Below, one piece after another: positions 6,341 through 9,405 of a DNA stretch of 9,405 nt. The DNA is taken from positions 1 through 9,405 of the forward strand of contig JASLCY010000396.1 of the NCBI GenBank assembly GCA_030151925.1, given 5' to 3'. Numbering within the stretch: the first letter of the stretch is position 1; every line of letters starts with the position of its first letter. A program made the translations under genes and the position numbers. The notes below the pieces were generated by a model. The model saw only the letters and a program-made list of their open reading frames with translations, was not told the origin of the DNA and made no database searches. The stretch is from Oligoflexus sp. (GTDB lineage: Bacteria > Bdellovibrionota_B > Oligoflexia > Oligoflexales > Oligoflexaceae).

Positions 6341-9010
6341 TCACTTCAAAGCTTCCAGGTTGCGTTTGATCGCCGCCAGCTGCTCTTCCATGTTCGCGCG
6401 CTGCGCGCGCGTCTGCTCCAGAACGTCTTCGGGAGCGCGTTCCACGAAACTCTTGTTATCGAGCTTCGAGACGATGCCGCCGAGGATCTTTTGGATGCGC
6501 ACTTCTTCCGAGCTCAAACGAGCCTTCTCTTTATCGATATCGATCAGGCCGGACGCTGGGAGGAAGACCTCAAAGCCTTGGCCGACAGCGGTTAGCGACT
6601 GGCCTGGACGCTGGACGTCGGGGCCGACCTCCACTTTCTCGGCGCGACCGAGACGCTGAATCCAATCGCTGGCTGCCGAGACGGTGCTCTCAAGAGATTT
6701 CTCGACGCGGATATGAACCGGCAATTCCTGCTTCGGTGAAAGGCCCATCTGCGAGCGAACCGAACGAATGCCGCTGATGACGTCTTGGATCGTCTTCCAC
6801 TGGGAGGCTTCCGCCGCAAAACTCGGAATCGTCTCCGGACGCGGGAAAGCCGCGACGCAGATGCTCTTCGGGCGTTCGCCCCAGTTCGGATGCGCTGGCA
6901 TCTTCTGCCAGAGCTCTTCGCTTACGAACGGCATCACGGGATGAGCCAGGCGCAGCGCGCCGTCGAATACATAGATGAGGACGGACAGCGCCCGGAGTTT
7001 ATCCTCCGGCTTCGCGGTCGAAGCGAGGTCGATCTTCGCGCATTCCAGGCCCCAGTCGCAGAAGGCGCCCCAGATGAAGTGGTAAACCTCTTCCACCGCA
7101 TCGTTTACGCGGAAACTGGCGAGGTGCGCATCGACCTTGCCGGCGGTCTCCTTCAAACGTTGGATCAACCATTTCTCCGACAGCGTCAGCGACAGGGTCT
7201 CGAGCTTCGGCAGCTTCTGGCCGGCATCGAGATGCTGGAACATCATCCGGGCCGCGTTCCAGATCTTATTCACGAAGCGCGCGCCGTTCTCGAAGTCCTC
7301 TTTCTCCATCTTCACGCGGCCGCCGAGCGGAGCCAGGCTGATCGCCGTGAAACGCACCGCATCGGCGCCATGTTTCTCAATGACTTCAAGGGGATCGATG
7401 CCGTTCCCAAGCGTCTTCGAGAACTTGCGGCCCTGTTTATCGGTAACGGTCGCATTGAAGTAGACGTGTTTGAAGGGCAGACGATTTTTGAACTTGAGGT
7501 TCGCCATCACCATACGCGCGACCCAGAGGAAGATGATCTCCGGAGCCGTGACCAGCACGTCGGTAGGATTGAAATACTCGAGCGTCTCCTGCTCTTTCTT
7601 ATCGTGCGTCGGCCAATCGAAAGGGCTCAAAGGCCAGAGCCAGCTTGAGAACCAGGTGTCGAGCACGTCTTCGTCCTGAACGATCTTGGTGCTGCCGCAC
7701 TTCTCGCAGGACGTCGGATCCTGCATGCCGGTGGTGACGCCGTCGCAATCCTTGCAATACCAGATCGGAATGCGGTGACCCCACCAGAGCTGACGCGAGA
7801 TGCACCAGTCCTGGATATTGTCGAGCCAGTAGAGATAGGTCTTCTTCCAGGACTCGGGATGGAAGTGCAGCTCATCGTTGCGGGCCGCGTCGGCCGCGGG
7901 TTTCGCGAGCTCCTGCATGCGCACGAACCATTGCTGGCTCAGGCGCGGTTCGATCACGGTCTTGCTGCGTTCGGAATGCGGCTGCGTGGTCTTATACGAT
8001 TTCTCTTCATCGAAGAGGCCGAGCGCCTTCATCTGCTTCACGACTTCCTTGCGCGCGACGAAGCGGTCGAGGCCTTTGAACGGCTCGGGCGTATTCTCCG
8101 CCATCGCCCCGGTCACGGTCATGACGTTGATGAACGGCAGGCCATGGCGTTTGCCGATCTCGAAGTCGTTCGGGTCGTGGGCGGGCGTGATCTTCACGGC
8201 GCCGGTACCGAACTCGCTCTTCACGTATTCGTCGGCTATGATAGGGATAAGACGGCCGACGAACGGCAATTTTACGTTTTTGCCAATGAGGTGCTTATAA
8301 CGCTCGTCGTCGGGATTCACGGCGACCGCGGTATCCCCGAGCATCGTCTCCGGACGGGTCGTGGCGATAGGGATGAATTCGTCCGAGCCGTCGATCGGGT
8401 AACGGTAGTAGTAGAGGATGCCCTGCACTTCCTTGCTCTCGACCTCGTCGTCCGAGATCGCGGTCTGGAGCACGGTATCCCAGTTCACGAGGCGTTCGCC
8501 GCGGTAGATGAGGCCTTCCTTGTAGAGCTCCACGAAAACGTGCCGGACGGCTTCTGAGAGCTTGGGGTCCATCGTGTAGGCGAGGCGGTCCCAGTCGCAG
8601 CTGAAGCCCATCTGCTTGAACTGCTCGAGGATCATCCCGCCGTATTTCTCTTTCCACTGCACGAGGCGATCGAAGAACTTCTCACGACCCATCGCGCGGC
8701 GGGTGGTCCCCTCTTTCTCGAGGTCCTTCTCCACCATCATCTGCGTGGCGATACCCGCGTGGTCGGTGCCGGGAAGCCAGCACACGTTGAGGCCCTTCAT
8801 GCGCTGCCAGCGGCTCAGGAGGTCCTGGATGGAGTAGCCGAGGCCGTGGCCCATATGCAGCTGGGAGGTCACGTTAGGGGGCGGCATGAGGATGGTATAG
8901 GGCTTACGGCCGTGATCCACAGGGGCGTGAAAAAACTTGTGAGCAACAGCGTACTCGTACCATTTTTTCTCGTACTTCTTGTGATCGTAGGTACTATCCA
9001 ATTCTATCAT
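6341..9010 (-). CDS. valS: Valyl-tRNA synthetase
   Basis: Charges tRNA-Val with valine and edits mischarged threonine. The 889-aa product is full length (B. subtilis-like; E. coli ValS is about 951). In order: PPPNVTSQLHMGHGLG with HIGH-type H52-M-G-H55; WLPGTDHAGIATQ (78-90); the editing domain with TTRPETMLGDTAVAVNP (217-233) and GTGAVKITPAHDPNDFE (268-284); the SRQLWWGHRIPIWYC block (405-419); a zinc-type cysteine quartet C419/C422/C435/C438; EIIFLWVARM (491-500); KMSKS-type loop K529-F-S-K-T533; an anticodon-binding helical domain (about 610-760); and a C-terminal charged coiled coil (about 824-889) that in known ValRS contacts the tRNA elbow. The start at ATG 9010 is chosen because AAGGGAG stands 9 bases upstream and homologues begin near the YDHKKYEKKW block. 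A TTG 22 codons earlier falls beside the upstream terminator. Minor oddity: KFSKT instead of KMSKS. Confidence 0.97.
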   Translation of the reverse strand: MIELDSTYDHKKYEKKWYEYAVAHKFFHAPVDHGRKPYTILMPPPNVTSQLHMGHGLGYSIQDLLSRWQRMKGLNVCWLPGTDHAGIATQMMVEKDLEKEGTTRRAMGREKFFDRLVQWKEKYGGMILEQFKQMGFSCDWDRLAYTMDPKLSEAVRHVFVELYKEGLIYRGERLVNWDTVLQTAISDDEVESKEVQGILYYYRYPIDGSDEFIPIATTRPETMLGDTAVAVNPDDERYKHLIGKNVKLPFVGRLIPIIADEYVKSEFGTGAVKITPAHDPNDFEIGKRHGLPFINVMTVTGAMAENTPEPFKGLDRFVARKEVVKQMKALGLFDEEKSYKTTQPHSERSKTVIEPRLSQQWFVRMQELAKPAADAARNDELHFHPESWKKTYLYWLDNIQDWCISRQLWWGHRIPIWYCKDCDGVTTGMQDPTSCEKCGSTKIVQDEDVLDTWFSSWLWPLSPFDWPTHDKKEQETLEYFNPTDVLVTAPEIIFLWVARMVMANLKFKNRLPFKHVYFNATVTDKQGRKFSKTLGNGIDPLEVIEKHGADAVRFTAISLAPLGGRVKMEKEDFENGARFVNKIWNAARMMFQHLDAGQKLPKLETLSLTLSEKWLIQRLKETAGKVDAHLASFRVNDAVEEVYHFIWGAFCDWGLECAKIDLASTAKPEDKLRALSVLIYVFDGALRLAHPVMPFVSEELWQKMPAHPNWGERPKSICVAAFPRPETIPSFAAEASQWKTIQDVISGIRSVRSQMGLSPKQELPVHIRVEKSLESTVSAASDWIQRLGRAEKVEVGPDVQRPGQSLTAVGQGFEVFLPASGLIDIDKEKARLSSEEVRIQKILGGIVSKLDNKSFVERAPEDVLEQTRAQRANMEEQLAAIKRNLEALK

Positions 9011-9019
9011 GTCAAATCG

Positions 9020-9026
9020 CTCCCTT
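9020..9026 (-). promoter_or_regulatory. valS: Ribosome binding site of valS
   Basis: On the minus strand AAGGGAG lies 9 bases before ATG 9010. It supports this start over the upstream TTG at 9076. Confidence 0.7.
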
Positions 9027-9045
9027 AACCGCCAATGTCCCGACC

Positions 9046-9076
9046 AATATAGGGTACAAGTGGGGCTCAGGGCCAA
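9046..9076 (-). promoter_or_regulatory. Possible sigma-70-type promoter of valS
   Basis: On the minus strand a TATATT box (9051-9046) follows TTGGCC (9076-9071) with a 19-base spacer, longer than the ideal 17. It would give a leader of about 30 bases containing the AAGGGAG site. It lies between the upstream gene's terminator and the valS start, where a promoter is needed, but the match is weak. Confidence 0.25.
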
Positions 9077-9078
9077 CG

Positions 9079-9107
9079 AAAAAACGGCTGCCCTTTCGAG
9101 CAGCCGT
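9079..9107 (-). terminator. Intrinsic terminator after the metzincin gene
   Basis: Read on the minus strand, ACGGCTGC (9107-9100) pairs with GCAGCCGT (9091-9084) across an 8-base loop, TCGAAAGG, and runs directly into a T tract (to 9079). It begins 24 bases after the protease stop. It isolates valS from the upstream gene. On the plus strand there is no T-run, so it works one way. Confidence 0.9.
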
Positions 9108-9131
9108 CAAGATCATTCAGAAGGATAAACC

Positions 9132-9405
9132 TTAATGTAATTCAAGTGGTGCGTGTTTCTTATCGCCCGAGTCGACCCAGTTCTTTGCGGTCAGGGCCAG
9201 GCTGTCCCAATTCTTCTCATCCTGCTCTTTCAGAAGACCATCGATATCGCAGGCATCCCCTTCGCACCCGTAGATCGTTTGAATCCTCTCGATATCGCTC
9301 TTCGCCAGTTTGCGGGTCGTGAGACCTTCGCCTATGAACAGCGTGGGATTCATCACCGAGGTCGAATCAACGTCCTCTTCCACGTGCGAGAGACCTAAGA
9401 AGTGC
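9132..9405 (-). CDS. Metzincin-type zinc metalloprotease, C-terminal end; 5' part outside window
   Basis: The frame stays open to the right edge; the GTG at 9383 is internal, not the start. The first visible residues are H-F-L-G-L-S-H, which is the second half of the metzincin zinc motif HExxHxxGxxH and gives two of the three His ligands. Then comes VEEDVDSTSVMNP, whose SVM is the Met-turn, 11 residues after the last His. LTTRKLAKSDIERIQTIYGC then matches the closing pattern of matrixin/M10- and M57-like catalytic domains (LSxxDIxxIQxLYG). A short polar tail of about 43 residues follows, with CEGDAC and a final acidic/basic stretch. The HE half of the zinc motif and any signal peptide lie outside the window. 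Such proteases are usually secreted or surface-bound. Family level is well supported; subfamily and substrate are not. A strong terminator follows. Confidence 0.85.
   Translation of the reverse strand, partial: HFLGLSHVEEDVDSTSVMNPTLFIGEGLTTRKLAKSDIERIQTIYGCEGDACDIDGLLKEQDEKNWDSLALTAKNWVDSGDKKHAPLELH

Noticed and set aside
6785..8557. Two long plus-strand open frames (6785-7648 and 7775-8557) opposite valS
   Set aside because: They are shadows of valS, with no recognisable domain, no Shine-Dalgarno support and Arg/His/Asp-rich content typical of antisense frames.
9011..9076. TTG at 9076 as the valS start
   Set aside because: It adds 22 residues atypical for ValRS and lies beside the terminator tail; ATG 9010 has AAGGGAG upstream.
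9132..9383. Stand-alone 83-aa small protein starting at GTG 9383
   Set aside because: The frame is open upstream to the window edge and encodes the metzincin zinc motif, so this is the end of a larger protein.
1..9405. Mobile element, prophage, defence or CRISPR system
   Set aside because: No transposase, integrase, repeat array, toxin-antitoxin pair or nuclease motif was seen; all confidently read genes are housekeeping, metabolic, membrane or peptidase genes of uniform composition.

Overview
This window is a GC-rich (roughly high-50s % by eye), densely coding piece of bacterial chromosome. Two signs point to a Gram-negative-type envelope: a lipoprotein with a lipobox, and a metalloprotease of the secreted kind. 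The mix of a eukaryote-like (type 2) IleRS, a COG4324-type lipoprotein peptidase, a metzincin and QueE would fit a deltaproteobacterial or Bdellovibrionota/Oligoflexia-like lineage. That placement is inference from gene content only. I see no insertion sequence, phage gene, CRISPR array, tRNA or rRNA. No gene-free stretch exceeds about 120 bases.

Layout. (1) Positions 2-3419, plus strand, hold an apparent three-gene operon with gaps of 6 and 13 bases: the C-terminal half of ileS, a predicted zinc aminopeptidase lipoprotein, and a single-domain lipoate-protein ligase homologue. (2) Positions 3420-4334, minus strand, hold an unrecognised six-helix membrane protein. Its stop codon abuts the ligase stop in a shared TGATCA palindrome. 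(3) Positions 4347-6283, plus strand, hold queE followed after 2 bases by a class III aminotransferase. The membrane gene and queE diverge from start codons only 12 bases apart. (4) Positions 6286-6317 form a strong, nearly symmetric terminator between the convergent aminotransferase and valS genes. (5) Positions 6341-9010, minus strand, hold a complete valS. (6) Positions 9079-9107 form a minus-strand terminator, preceded in that direction by the C-terminal end of a metzincin protease that runs off the right edge of the window.

How the genes work together. Two related class I aminoacyl-tRNA synthetases (Ile and Val) charge branched-chain tRNAs. QueE supplies the 7-deazaguanine core for queuosine-type tRNA modification. 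The lipoate ligase homologue would lipoylate 2-oxoacid dehydrogenase or glycine cleavage proteins. The two peptidases probably act in or beyond the cell envelope. The window is mostly housekeeping. The points most worth a second look are the aminotransferase joined to queE with an altered cofactor-phosphate loop, the divergent start pair with no room for a promoter, and the metzincin hidden at the right edge. I did not find a convincing new multi-gene system.
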